From assembly GCA_036245525.1 (NCBI GenBank), contig BTPG01000003.1:156715080-156779079 (forward strand): a stretch of DNA of 64,000 nucleotides, written 5' to 3'. This document shows positions 1-9,106 of the stretch, piece by piece; within the stretch, counting starts at the first letter, position 1, and each line of letters opens with the position of its first letter. The position numbers and the translations under genes were made by a program. Source of the stretch: Semisulcospira habei (Eukaryota > Mollusca > Gastropoda > Semisulcospiridae). The notes under the pieces are model-generated. The model saw only the letters and a program-made list of their open reading frames with translations. It did not search any database and was not told the origin of the DNA.

Positions 1-47
1 CAAAATAATCCACAGTGTGGGTCGAGTGTCATTAAGCTCAGGTTCAT
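1..47 (-). CDS. DNA-packaging ATPase, N-terminal fragment (Polinton copy 1)
   Basis: Only 15 codons lie in the window. They match the first residues of the ATPase in copy 2 (start at 33534), including the conserved TLDPHCGLF stretch just before the Walker A loop. The ATG at 47-45 is preceded by an A/T-rich box, and the capsid gene ends at 67, leaving the same 19-base spacer as in copy 2. By family knowledge this is the A32/FtsK-HerA-like motor that packages the linear genome. The rest is outside the window. Confidence 0.8.
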   Translation of the reverse strand, partial: MNLSLMTLDPHCGLF

Positions 48-66
48 TTTAATACACAATATAATT

Positions 67-1350
67 TTAATATATGTGTCCACTCAGTCTGCTTTCTGCA
101 ATATTGAGTTGTGCGTCATATATCAGGTACAAATATATGTTAATGGCTGCAGCAGTTTCAACCTTCTTTTGTATCTGAATTGTTATTCCATCACTACCGT
201 TCTCGACAGTTCGTCCTGACCCATGAAGATAATCGTCATCTGTACTACGAAGATCTAGCCACAGTGCATATTTGTTTGTAAGGTATTGTCCGATCCTAAC
301 ATCAAACAGATGTAGATCTTTGCACGCAATGTTTGCAGGTTTATCTCTAATCCTTCCACCCGCAAAATACTTTGTGGTTTCATCATAGTGTTGATAAGGC
401 AGCATTCCTGAAGCGTACACTTGATTAGGGCGGCCTTCAATTGTGCAGGACAAATGTGTAATCTTAGGATTGTAGAATTTTTCTGAATCCCTTTTGTATG
501 GACTCACCGGTTCAACAAACAACATAAGAATACCTTTCAGTGACCTGGCTGGTGTGTTCAAGTTTATGTTCCACATTGGGTCACTCTTGTCTTTGGGTAT
601 TAAACTATGTCTAATCACACGGTCATAATAAATTGGCAGTCTTGACTGGTATTGATTTTGAATGAGTCTGGCTAGTTCAGTGTGTGTAACAATTTCATAT
701 TCCAAGGAAATGTTAGAGATCTTATATGTTGCATCTGTGGCAGATGATTTTATAACTTTGGAGTAGTCATTGAAAGTTAGTTCAAAGCTCAGACGGTCAT
801 TCAGTGCCCCTTGATAATAAGGCAAATGTGCTGTTAGGATTTCAAACTCAAGTGGAATGTAAAATCTGGTTCCATATGTTTCTGCTATAATAACGTCATT
901 GGCTGCTGACGTTGATTTATCTCCAGCATTGATTCGAAGTTTACCAACATTATCAGACTGTATGCCTTGGTAAATACGGTCTTCTCGTTCTTCTCTTGTG
1001 AGCCAAAGATCTTTGTAACAGTAGAACACATCTGAGTCATCAAGACTAAACACTTCCTGTCCTTCAAGTTTTACTTTAATAGTTCTAACAATTGCTCTGC
1101 CAAGATTGTCAACTAGAGTTCTGTTTACGTCTGCGTCTGATGATAGTTCAATATTAAATGCTAGGCGTGCAGTGCCAGGAACAATAACGTCACTGGGGCC
1201 TAGGTTTGGAAACTTGACTGTAAGTGTTTGGTTCTGGTCTATGGTACTTGGATTGTTCGTGATGACGATTGATTGTCTTATGCCCTTAACACCCAGGGGC
1301 TCACGTAGTTTTCTGTATGGGTCTAACTTTGATCCGTAAGACTGTGTCAT
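67..1350 (-). CDS. Polinton major capsid protein (double jelly-roll), intact
   Basis: An open frame of 427 codons from the ATG at 1350. An upstream in-frame Met at 1365 is less likely, because copy 2 shares the MTQSYGSKLDPYRKLREPLG start and the A-rich box sits directly before it. Conserved features include DKSDPMWNINLNTPARSLKG mid-protein and WLDLRSTDDDYLHGSGR near the C-terminus, ending in LNIAESRLSGHIY. I recognise these from capsid-like ORFs common in cnidarian and molluscan Polintons; the double jelly-roll fold is family knowledge, not visible directly. It is divergent to the 413-residue gene across 40 bases and lies in line with the ATPase. No stop or frameshift, unlike the copy at 33554-34821. 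Confidence 0.85.
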   Translation of the reverse strand: MTQSYGSKLDPYRKLREPLGVKGIRQSIVITNNPSTIDQNQTLTVKFPNLGPSDVIVPGTARLAFNIELSSDADVNRTLVDNLGRAIVRTIKVKLEGQEVFSLDDSDVFYCYKDLWLTREEREDRIYQGIQSDNVGKLRINAGDKSTSAANDVIIAETYGTRFYIPLEFEILTAHLPYYQGALNDRLSFELTFNDYSKVIKSSATDATYKISNISLEYEIVTHTELARLIQNQYQSRLPIYYDRVIRHSLIPKDKSDPMWNINLNTPARSLKGILMLFVEPVSPYKRDSEKFYNPKITHLSCTIEGRPNQVYASGMLPYQHYDETTKYFAGGRIRDKPANIACKDLHLFDVRIGQYLTNKYALWLDLRSTDDDYLHGSGRTVENGSDGITIQIQKKVETAAAINIYLYLIYDAQLNIAESRLSGHIY

Positions 1351-1390
1351 TTTTATTATGCACAATAAAAAATAATAAATTAATAAAACA
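1351..1390. promoter_or_regulatory. Bidirectional A/T-rich start region between capsid and 413-aa genes
   Basis: Only 40 bases separate two divergent start codons. The capsid side reads TTGTGCATAATAAAAATG and the other side TTAATAAAACAATG. Both boxes are kept in copy 2 (34822-34860). Short or leaderless transcripts from this box are inferred. Confidence 0.5.
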
Positions 1391-2632
1391 ATGGCAGCAG
1401 GAGGATTTAATCATGAAGATTTTGAAATGGATGACATGAATGTCTCAGATACCAGTATCACAAATATGACTGGAATGGTAACTACTTCTCCTTTGTATCA
1501 TGAACTGTTAAAAGACAAAGTAAACTCATTTTATGACAGTGTTGGAGCACGCCCAGATGTAATAGATCCTAACCAATTTGAATATGATAAAGGGCACTTA
1601 TTTGTAAATACAGACAGAGGGAAAATATATCTAACACATAAAAATAATCCTTCTAAGTTTAGAGCTTTAAGTACAATTAAAGGTGAAGTCGGTGGTAACT
1701 CTGGGTTGGCAAGGTATCTTGGAATTGGAGGGTCTCCCGTTCCCCCAAGACTGGTTAGTGTTCTTCACGACACGCAATTAAACTTGCCAACAGGGCAAGA
1801 GATTGAAATGGCACCAGTAACAAGCCTACCAGAAATAGCAAACACTGTGATACAAGAAACCTCATTTACTGAAGGACAAATAAATGACGCTTTGAAAACA
1901 ATAGATGATCCACCTTTGTCAATGAGAGAGATTATGGGTTTGGATAAATCACTGCAGACAATAAGAGGTGAGATGGTAAACAATGTTGCCAAACTAGGTG
2001 AGCTTGATAAACACATAGAACGTGAAAAAGAGAAACTGGCTACCGCAGACAATGGAAATCTTGACACAGAAATGAAAGAAAGAATTCAACACAGATTAAA
2101 TGATTTGCAGATAGAAAGATCAGGTCGGTTAGAAACAATTAGTATTGGAAGACAAAAACTGAAATCACAGGTCAACAGAATTAGAGAAACTATTCAGAAA
2201 ATACTTCACGAAGACACTACTCTGGCTGAGAGACTAAAAACACTTTTCAGAGAACAGGGTATCACAATTGCTAGTTTAATTACAGCTCTTGGATTTATTA
2301 TCAGTACTGCTGTGTTGGCTGTCTCCGGTGCCGGGGTTGGTGGGGGTACAGCCCTGACACCGGCACCACCAACCCCGGGCCCCCCGACTCCCACAGATCC
2401 AAAAGATTTACAGTCATGGGTAAAGAAACAGTTGTCTCACATATCAGACTTGCTTAAGAAATTGGCTCTGAAAGCAGTGGATGCTTTGCCTGGCATAATT
2501 GGCACTGTTGTCAGCTGGTTGATTAGTACAGCGGCAAAGGCAGTAGGGTTTATGGCAGAGCATGTGTGGGTCTTTTTGGTTACAGTAGGAGGGTTGATGG
2601 TGGGTTATTTAATGAAACAGATAAAGAAGTAA
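1391..2632 (+). CDS. Polinton-associated coiled-coil membrane protein (413 aa)
   Basis: Open frame of 413 residues. The N-terminal third is acidic and polar. Residues about 190-285 are rich in charged heptads (KLGELDKHIEREKEKLATAD and on), predicted coiled coil. Residues about 300-325 form a hydrophobic segment after LAERLKTLFREQGITIASL. A Pro/Thr-rich linker follows, and residues about 370-408 hold one or two more hydrophobic segments ending in basic KQIKK. I know the LFREQGITIAS block as a recurrent ORF in animal Polintons; its role is unassigned, perhaps a minor virion or membrane-active protein. It overlaps the convergent 423-residue gene by 24 bases. The homologue at 34861 has a premature TGA. 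Confidence 0.75.
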   Translation: MAAGGFNHEDFEMDDMNVSDTSITNMTGMVTTSPLYHELLKDKVNSFYDSVGARPDVIDPNQFEYDKGHLFVNTDRGKIYLTHKNNPSKFRALSTIKGEVGGNSGLARYLGIGGSPVPPRLVSVLHDTQLNLPTGQEIEMAPVTSLPEIANTVIQETSFTEGQINDALKTIDDPPLSMREIMGLDKSLQTIRGEMVNNVAKLGELDKHIEREKEKLATADNGNLDTEMKERIQHRLNDLQIERSGRLETISIGRQKLKSQVNRIRETIQKILHEDTTLAERLKTLFREQGITIASLITALGFIISTAVLAVSGAGVGGGTALTPAPPTPGPPTPTDPKDLQSWVKKQLSHISDLLKKLALKAVDALPGIIGTVVSWLISTAAKAVGFMAEHVWVFLVTVGGLMVGYLMKQIKK

Positions 2633-3880
2633 TACTCCTAATCCAGTGAGGCCTATTACCAATGCAGTTCTCTCTGACTCATGAGTGTCAGGGGTTGGTG
2701 TAGGGGTTACCGCTTGTATGAGTGCCGGTGTTGGGGCCAGGGCCGGGGTTGGGGCCAGGGCCGGGGGTGTTACCGCCTGTAATGATTTTAATGACTGAAC
2801 ATGTGTGGTTGTGGCCCCTAAGTTTACAGATTGATTGAAACCTAGTTTTTGACCAACACCTGCAACAATGATTTCATTATTATAATTTGTTATTGTACCC
2901 ATTTGGAGTTGAAGATCAGATGGTAACATGTATAACCCGATGCCAACTACAAAGTCAACTTTTGATCTGGCATATCTGAGTACGTCTTGATAGCGCTGTA
3001 TGCTTGATGGGAGATCTACTGTTGAATTGATTGAATCTTCTAGATTTGCTAGAAACTGTTTTTGTGCTTCAAATTTGCCACTTCCATTCAAAATGTTTGA
3101 TTTTGATAATGATTGTGCTCCTAGTATACACCAGACATATGTTCTGATAGACTCATTTACGCGCTCCACTCCTGCTTGAGTAAACCCGTCAGATTTATCT
3201 AAAATAAATGTGGTCCACGCATTAGACTGCTTTTGCTCTATTGATCCTATCCAGACTTCAGATTTTGATGAGAATGAAGTGTAACCAGGGTAATAATCTT
3301 GTGGGTATTGTCTGTGACTCATAGCATAATACAATGTACCCATGCCTTTGTGATCATCAAGTTTTTGTGTGAAGTCATACCGGGGACTGATGTTAAATTC
3401 ATTACAGATGCGTTCAAACGCTTTCATATCCATGGGGTTTTTAAACCTGTTGAAACTGGATTCAGTGGGCAGTGGTGTATGAAGTTCTGACAGTATACGT
3501 CTAAGCTGGTAATACACGTGGAAACGATACACAGACCTAATCAGTTTGTTTGAGTGATTCAAGTGGTCTGTAAATGAAACACCACAGCCTGTAGTTGAAC
3601 ATAGTATTGCAAAGTTGAGTTGGTTTTGAAACATCTGTAGTGGGCTTGAAGACCACTTTCTTGCAGTAGAGTCATCTGTTATTGGAGGGTTTAGGTAATG
3701 GTCAAACGGATTCGGTACTTTGACTTGAAATAGGTCTTGTACCCTTGCGTCAGACACAGCTATGTCGAGTTGATTTAGTTGAATTATTTTCTGTTCATAA
3801 GTAGGTGCAACATTATATTTGGCATCCACATTAAATTGAAATGCGTTTGTAGTGGTAATGGTTGGTGATTTAAATTCCAT
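2609..3880 (-). CDS. Polinton-associated structural protein candidate (423 aa), intact
   Basis: Open frame of 423 residues starting MEFKSPTITTTNAFQFNVDA. Strongly conserved with copy 2 through residue about 365, including NPPITDDSTARKW, SPLQMFQNQLNFA, CSTTGCGVSFTDH and GVERVNESIRTYVWCILGAQ. A Pro/Ala/Thr repeat (PALAPTPALAPTP) follows, then a C-terminal hydrophobic anchor (ALVIGLTGLGVLLLYLFH). This ORF recurs in animal Polintons next to the capsid gene; I cannot name a fold. Minor capsid or membrane-anchored virion protein is an inference. The C-terminal tail overlaps the end of the 413-residue gene on the other strand. In copy 2 this gene is cut in two by an inversion. Confidence 0.75.
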   Translation of the reverse strand: MEFKSPTITTTNAFQFNVDAKYNVAPTYEQKIIQLNQLDIAVSDARVQDLFQVKVPNPFDHYLNPPITDDSTARKWSSSPLQMFQNQLNFAILCSTTGCGVSFTDHLNHSNKLIRSVYRFHVYYQLRRILSELHTPLPTESSFNRFKNPMDMKAFERICNEFNISPRYDFTQKLDDHKGMGTLYYAMSHRQYPQDYYPGYTSFSSKSEVWIGSIEQKQSNAWTTFILDKSDGFTQAGVERVNESIRTYVWCILGAQSLSKSNILNGSGKFEAQKQFLANLEDSINSTVDLPSSIQRYQDVLRYARSKVDFVVGIGLYMLPSDLQLQMGTITNYNNEIIVAGVGQKLGFNQSVNLGATTTHVQSLKSLQAVTPPALAPTPALAPTPALIQAVTPTPTPDTHESERTALVIGLTGLGVLLLYLFH

Positions 3881-3904
3881 CCTTTTTTATATGAGATAAT
3901 AAAA
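3881..3904. promoter_or_regulatory. Bidirectional start region between 423-aa and 238-aa genes
   Basis: Twenty-four bases separate the divergent starts. One side reads CATATAAAAAAGGATG, the other GAGATAATAAAAATG. The equivalent spacer in copy 2 (24616-24641) keeps both boxes. Confidence 0.45.
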
Positions 3905-4616
3905 ATGTTTATTACCTTAACAAATCTTGACACAAGCAAACCAGTGTGGTTAACTAATGGGATTGATAATCGTGATGGTAGTAAGGCTGTAGCTATCCAT
4001 GAAATGTTATACACAGTAAAATGGTTTAATGTAGAAGATGATATATATAATAAAGTAATTTTTGGTGGTAAGACTGAAGCTTTACCACCCGGGTATTATG
4101 ACTTTTGTACTATAGCTGAATGGTTTCAAAGTAATTTTAAAATTAAAGCAACTTTAAATCCAGCTAACCTACTTGTTACATTAGAATCTCCGACACAAGA
4201 TTGGCTAAAGATCTCAGATAGATTTGCATATTTACTTGGATTTTATACTGACGAAGATTGGTATAGATCAGATGATTTAGGTGAATTTAAGTTTTGGTAT
4301 TATAACAATGAAGACCAAAAAACTTAAAATAACTGGAAAACGCCCTGTCAATTTGTCAGTACACAGAGTGCTAAATGTTTATTTGAAAGAACTAAACACA
4401 TCTGAGAATGTTCACAATGGAAAGCCTTCAACTTTGTTGAGATGCTTACCTACTGGAACTGCTCCGTATTGTGAAAGTGTAGTTGTTAGATTTCCTAATT
4501 TACAGTTTAAGAAATTAGGTTCTAGTTTCTTTGAGTCACTGAGTATATCTGTAACTAATCAGGATGACAAACCAGTTCTTATGCATGATTTTAGTGTTGT
4601 GTTGGAAATTAAATAA
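3905..4616 (+). pseudogene. Polinton-associated 238-aa protein gene, single frameshift
   Basis: The first frame (3905-4327) and the second (from about 4300 to 4616) together cover the length of the intact homologue at 23899-24615. The N-terminal part (MFITLTNLDTSKPVWLTNGI) and C-terminal part (NVHNGKPSTLLRCLPTGTAP) both align well. The frame changes near an AAAAAA run at 4315-4320, so one base has been gained or lost there, by mutation or by sequencing error. This family recurs in animal Polintons beside the capsid module; function unknown, probably a minor virion protein (inference). Confidence 0.7.
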
Positions 4617-4636
4617 TTTTATTTTTGTTTATAAAA

Positions 4637-5515
4637 ATGAGTGGTCTTGGTCCAAAGCCTAGAATCATACCAGTTGCGTGTCCGGTTACAGAGTTGAAAG
4701 ATTTGGCTGATGTACAGGATTTTGAGAAGGAAGGGGATGTTGGAGAAATATATGGTTTTGAACTTGATTCAAATGGCATGTACAAGAGGAAAGTAATTGT
4801 TGACATGAAAGACGGTGAAAAACAGATTCCTAAACTTGGTCAGCTACGTGATGTTACTGTACCTACTCCACCTGTAAATAATTCGCCCTACAACTTAATA
4901 CATGTGGGAAATAAGTGGGTGGTTTCACCTGTGCCTGTTCCACCACCCACAATTGACTGGGACATAAAGTTGGAATTTATTAGTCCTTATGTATACACTG
5001 ATGATGAAGGCGCCTTAGTGTTTAGGAAGGTTGTTAACTCGGGGCCGCTTATTGTAAGTCTTGTTCCAAGTTTTGCCCCAGACAACAATAGCAGAGAAAA
5101 ACTGAAAGTTGAAAATTATGAGAGACGGCGGTATCTTCTTACAACTAGAAAGGGTAGATCAGATACTTCTGTTGTGTTTATGCCAGCAAGCTTAGTCATG
5201 GCTAGAGAAGCGACAATAGTATTTGAAATTATCATGAAATCAGTAACTACTGCTAAAGAGGCTCAAATTGCACAGGGAATTAAACTTACATGGGACGAAA
5301 CAGTAACAGAATCAACAAAGGTCTTTATTGCTATTACAAAAAATGTTGATGTTATTAATGTTTCGAGCAGTGTTCCAGCTGTCAAGGTGGTGGTTGACAA
5401 AACAACTTTTGTTCGTCTAACTTACATAAACCTTGAACACATTGATCTTGTTGCATTTTATTATGCCAGCAAATTGTATACTTTTGAAGAGTTGCAAAAT
5501 GTAATTGCTGATTAA
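4637..5515 (+). CDS. Polinton-associated protein of unknown function (292 aa)
   Basis: Start chosen at the ATG at 4637 (MSGLGPKPRIIPVACPVTEL), which sits directly on TTTATAAAAATG and matches the start of the copy-2 homologue; in-frame codons upstream lack an ATG. No membrane segment is obvious. Conserved blocks include IDWDIKLEFISPYVYTDDEG, AREATIVFEIIMKS and HIDLVAFYYASKLYTFEELQ. I do not recognise a domain. It lies 20 bases after the 238-residue gene and its stop is followed by AATAAA, which may serve as polyadenylation signal. Copy 2 has a one-base deletion in the middle. Confidence 0.7.
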   Translation: MSGLGPKPRIIPVACPVTELKDLADVQDFEKEGDVGEIYGFELDSNGMYKRKVIVDMKDGEKQIPKLGQLRDVTVPTPPVNNSPYNLIHVGNKWVVSPVPVPPPTIDWDIKLEFISPYVYTDDEGALVFRKVVNSGPLIVSLVPSFAPDNNSREKLKVENYERRRYLLTTRKGRSDTSVVFMPASLVMAREATIVFEIIMKSVTTAKEAQIAQGIKLTWDETVTESTKVFIAITKNVDVINVSSSVPAVKVVVDKTTFVRLTYINLEHIDLVAFYYASKLYTFEELQNVIAD

Positions 5516-5544
5516 ATAAAAAAAAATATTTGTCAATAAAAAAA

Positions 5545-6231
5545 ATGGTAAACTTCTATCCGCAACTACCGACGCTTGAGCCGACTGAAACAAATGTGAT
5601 GACTAAAACAACACTTGCACCTGATCCACATATGCCAATTGCTTCAGATAAAACATTACAGGCAGATGCATTCAGATTAAATAATATTACAGAAGCTTTG
5701 AAATATTTGGAGAGTGAGGAGGCTAAGTACTCACGGTGCAAAAGGAGGTATAAGTCAGTATTTAATTCTGTTCAAAACACTTCTATGGCTATTGGCGCAG
5801 TTTCAGCTTCATGTTCTGTGGGGGGTATTGTTCTGTTCGCCACAGGAATTGGGAGTTTGGCTGGAATAGCAGTTGAGGGTGTTAGCGTTGCTACATGCCT
5901 AGCATGCTTTGGTTTGGAGGCCTTAAACAAGAGGTTTCACACAAAATTACAGAAACATGAAGCATTGAGTACGCTGGCTGGTGCAAAGCTGAGCAGTATG
6001 AAACTTATTATCAGTAAGGCATTGAACGATAATTTTATTGATGACGAGGAATTTAAGAGAGTCCAGGATGATTTAAATAATTACAAGAAACAGAAGTCTG
6101 AAATACAGAATAAGATGCGTAGTCAATCTCCCGTAAATGTTGAAGAACTGAAGGCTAGTTTTTTAGAGATGGGGAAACAGATCGGTGTTCAGGAAACCAC
6201 AGAAAAACTACACAATCTTTTAAGCAAATAA
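5545..6231 (+). CDS. Polinton-associated small membrane protein (228 aa)
   Basis: Start at the ATG at 5545 (MVNFYPQLPTLEPTE), on a TTTGTCAATAAAAAAAATG box; the frame extends further up only through non-ATG codons. Residues about 75-125 are Gly/Ala/Val-rich and hydrophobic, enough for two membrane passes. The rest is charged and helical, with an EFKRVQDDLNNYKKQKSEIQ segment likely to form coiled coil. The copy-2 homologue (22322-22972) is also open. Function unknown. The stop codon overlaps AATAAA, and the late-domain ORF starts 26 bases downstream. Confidence 0.7.
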   Translation: MVNFYPQLPTLEPTETNVMTKTTLAPDPHMPIASDKTLQADAFRLNNITEALKYLESEEAKYSRCKRRYKSVFNSVQNTSMAIGAVSASCSVGGIVLFATGIGSLAGIAVEGVSVATCLACFGLEALNKRFHTKLQKHEALSTLAGAKLSSMKLIISKALNDNFIDDEEFKRVQDDLNNYKKQKSEIQNKMRSQSPVNVEELKASFLEMGKQIGVQETTEKLHNLLSK

Positions 6232-6257
6232 AAATCAGATTTGGTAATCGTTTATTA

Positions 6258-6341
6258 ATGTCATACACTTCACAGAAAAATGACATGCCACCTAACTATT
6301 TAACCCCATCAGCACCACCAGCACCACCTGACTATTACTAA
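6258..6341 (+). CDS. Micro-ORF with PSAP and PPDY late-domain motifs (27 aa)
   Basis: Seen: ATG at 6258 (second in-frame ATG at 6285), stop TAA at 6339. The C-terminal 18 residues read MPPNYLTPSAPPAPPDYY. The equivalent place in copy 2 encodes MPFTPTYLTPSAPPPDYY at 20431-20375. The two differ by two 6-base, frame-keeping indels and mostly by third-position changes, the pattern of protein-level constraint. Known: P(S/T)AP binds TSG101 of ESCRT-I and PPxY binds NEDD4-type ligases; paired motifs act as viral late domains, and adenovirus protein VI carries a PPxY. Inferred: a short adaptor for particle release or intracellular transport. It could instead be the tail of a spliced product. Confidence 0.6.
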   Translation: MSYTSQKNDMPPNYLTPSAPPAPPDYY

Positions 6342-6602
6342 AAAAAGTTTTTTCATTGTCCTTGTATCTTGACAAATCTGTCCGAGTAAGTTGTGACTTA
6401 AGTTGCGACTTGAGTCAAGAACTTACATTTTGTTGTGTTTAAGTTCTTATAAGTTCTTGACTTAAGTCACTTAATAACTAATTATAGGTTCTTAAAAGGT
6501 TACCTGTAAAGTTATTTGTCAGTTATAAGTGACTTTGGAAATTTGTTATCAAGTATTTGTAGGTAACTTAAATAATTTGTTATCAAGTGCATATAGCAAT
6601 AG

Positions 6603-6606
<4 letters not shown>
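6342..6606. other. AT-rich subterminal region of Polinton copy 1
   Basis: Starts with an A7-G-T6 palindrome just after the micro-ORF stop, then degenerate repeats of AAGTTCTTATAAG and GACTTAAGTCAC. The same organisation is seen on the minus strand at 20056-20374. No ORF. It ends at a (TG)n tract where the terminal inverted repeat would be expected. Confidence 0.55.
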
Positions 6607-6645
<39 letters not shown>

Positions 6646-7092
6646 TTATTATTTAAATAACTTTGTTTTGGGGGGTATTGGCACAGAGGCAATGAAAAAA
6701 AAAATGTTTTTGGAATCTTATATTTTATATCTCTAACACACATATAATAAACACGCACACAAACAAACACACACGCACGCAAACACGGACGCACATACAC
6801 ATATAAACACACATATACATACACACGCACACACGCATACAAACACTCACACGCATACACATGCACTCACACACACACACACACACACATGCACTCACAC
6901 GCACACACACGCACACACGCATACAAACACTCACACGCATACATACATACGCACACACATACAGACACGCACGCATATACACACTCACACATACAGACAC
7001 GCACGCATATACACACTCACACACGCACGCACACAAACACTCACACGCATACACACAGACACTCACACACACACACTTACACACGCACTCAC
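6607..7092. repeat. (TG)n tract, then cryptic (CA)-rich satellite
   Basis: A pure (TG)n run at 6607-6644 is followed, after about 90 bases of unique sequence, by roughly 350 bases of interrupted CA repeats with ACGC, ATAC and ACTC variants. The ORFs across it are repeat artefacts. Confidence 0.9.
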
Positions 7093-7218
7093 TCACAGAC
7101 AGACACAAAATCTTTATTCAGAATGCACGAATATTGTAGACTCCGGTCTGCAGAAAACTTCACCGCATTTCAGTTGTATGCACCGCGACTGTATATCGGC
7201 ACTGCGCACTTCGCCCCG

Positions 7219-7393
7219 TTACTAAGACCCTGTGACGTAGTACGATAGATACCGGTTCGACAGTGTCGAACTCGTTTCTATCGTACTACGTCACTTGTTT
7301 ACGCCGTTACTAAGACCCTGTGACGTACTACGATAGATACCGGTCCGACACCGTCGGACTCGTTTCTATCGTACTACGTCACTTGTTTACGCT
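7219..7393. repeat. Two tandem copies of an 87-bp palindromic hairpin
   Basis: Each unit carries inverted arms ACGTAGTACGATAGA and TCTATCGTACTACGT around a smaller GTCGAAC-type loop, preceded by GTTACTAAGACCCTGTG. The two units are about 95% alike, differing in the loop (TTCGACAGTGTCGAA against TCCGACACCGTCGGA), where changes in both arms are compensatory. Confidence 0.8.
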
Positions 7394-9106
7394 GGTTACC
7401 ACGATCGCATGAGATTACACAGTTTCTCTAAGGTCCTTGTAAACAGAGTCATTTAACTCTGTGTTCCATCTATCATTTCTTAGTTGTCTACGACATGAAA
7501 ATGATAACAAATGACTCTGTTTTAAGAGGCTCAATATTCTGTTAACTCCGTGCGGTCCAACGCTGTTGCGGATTACACAGCTTAGTCTACAGCCTTCACA
7601 TAACGGCGAAACAAAATCGATATGCCTATTTTCCGCGACACAGCATAGTTACCTGTAATAGCGTGTGGTTGGCCACTGGTTTAAGATAGCTCAATGGTGA
7701 TGTAAACAATTTACATTAGGCTGCACTAACTTCGTAATAACACGCTGACACTGAGTGACTCTACAAAATTGAAGGCTTGTCAGAACCGGGTTTCTACGCA
7801 GTTGTTTTTAAAAGGTCTAACGCTACATTGCCTAGCTAAATTAAACAACTGGCAAAAATAACCGGAGGCTGTCATATTGAATAGAGTCCACCATGCCTTT
7901 TCGTACGGTACCACCAAGAAACTGTAAAACATCGGTCTTTTACTCACAGTTGTGTTTAAAGTAGAACGCAATACCGCTAAAGCCGGTCGTACTCACTCGG
8001 CTAGCTACGATTTGTCAGTACTGAAGTTTTTCTTTTAGTCTCGGCGCACTGCGGCAACCGCAAGGCCTTTTCTTCTTCCTATATATCACAAATTAAACAC
8101 GCAAACTACCGACAAACTATTCGTCAGTGTCCTGTATACAGTCACTATGTATTTTTGTAACGTACGCTAGACAGCGTTGACTCGGGCAAATCTACACTAG
8201 AAAATGTCAGAAACGGCGAAACTTACCAAAGTAGTATATTTTTACAAGATTTAGTGCTATCACCGGTTAAGAATTCTGCCACGTTTTGAAACACGTCTGC
8301 CTCGCTCTACACACAAGGTAGAAAAGACCGGCCGGTTGTATTTGTTTGGCCCTGTTGTCCTAAGTGACAGGGGCCTGCGTCACTACTGACTCCGCGGTGC
8401 GCGCACATAGTGACGTGACGCGTACAGTTCAAAGGGAAGTAATTACTGCTGCTGTGCGTGTGTAAGTGTATGCTGTTAGCTCCCTGTAAGTGCGCGTGTG
8501 TGACGGCGTCCCACAATCATCTATCTGAAATACCCGTAATTGGCTAAGTAATTAATAAAATACGCATTGCAAAATGAACAAACTTACATAACCGATGGAT
8601 TAATTAGCTCGGGGGTTAATTTTGCTTTAGTCATGAATGCCATTGATTTTGGAAACCTTTATTTTACTGAAAAAAATAAGCAGAAACCTAAAAAAACGGG
8701 GTGTGTGATTAGATGAGCGATTTGTGATCAAAAACATTGAAAAATTGACGTCGTCAAAAAAATCTGTTGTATTCTCCATCCTTATATCTCTCCCACTGCG
8801 GTCGACTTCGACCCAACATACATCATCCCGTCAAAGAAGGAGTGACGGTTCCGTTCAAACAGAATGCGTTTCTATCTGACGGTCAACCATCCAATTCTGA
8901 CTCTTTAAACCCATTACATCCTGAGGATGATTTACTCACAAACCAGATAGGTGAGGCTAGCGCTGGCAGAATTGTACAACAAACCAAGGGGAATTACTCA
9001 GCGCTGGACAACAGTTAGATCCCCTGCCTGTGTGAGGATGATTTGTCTTTCGCCAGATTTATGAGTTGCCAAATGAAGGCTAGATTAAAGTTTCCGGGGA
9101 TAGACT
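7394..9106. other. Non-coding stretch, no recognisable feature
   Basis: No exon, ORF with homology, or clear repeat was recognised. It lies downstream of the gene C LDLa exon at 9427 and could be intron. Confidence 0.4.

Larger units (their letters stand above)
1..6606. mobile_element. Polinton/Maverick copy 1, right-hand part (cut by window edge)
   Basis: Seen: a compact block with ATPase start, capsid gene, five further ORFs and a tiny late-domain ORF, followed by an AT-rich tail rich in AAGTTCTTATAAG-like repeats. The same gene order and about 80-90% protein similarity occur in the second element at 19546-36170, in the opposite orientation. Known: capsid, A32/FtsK-type ATPase, PolB and integrase together define Polintons, or adintoviruses. 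The element continues left of base 1. On the right it stops at a (TG)n tract near 6607. The roughly 230-500 bp terminal inverted repeat seen in copy 2 is not found here, so that end has been lost or replaced. Confidence 0.9.

Noticed and set aside
67..1365. Capsid start at the upstream Met (1365)
   Set aside because: The A-rich box and conservation with copy 2 place the start at 1350.
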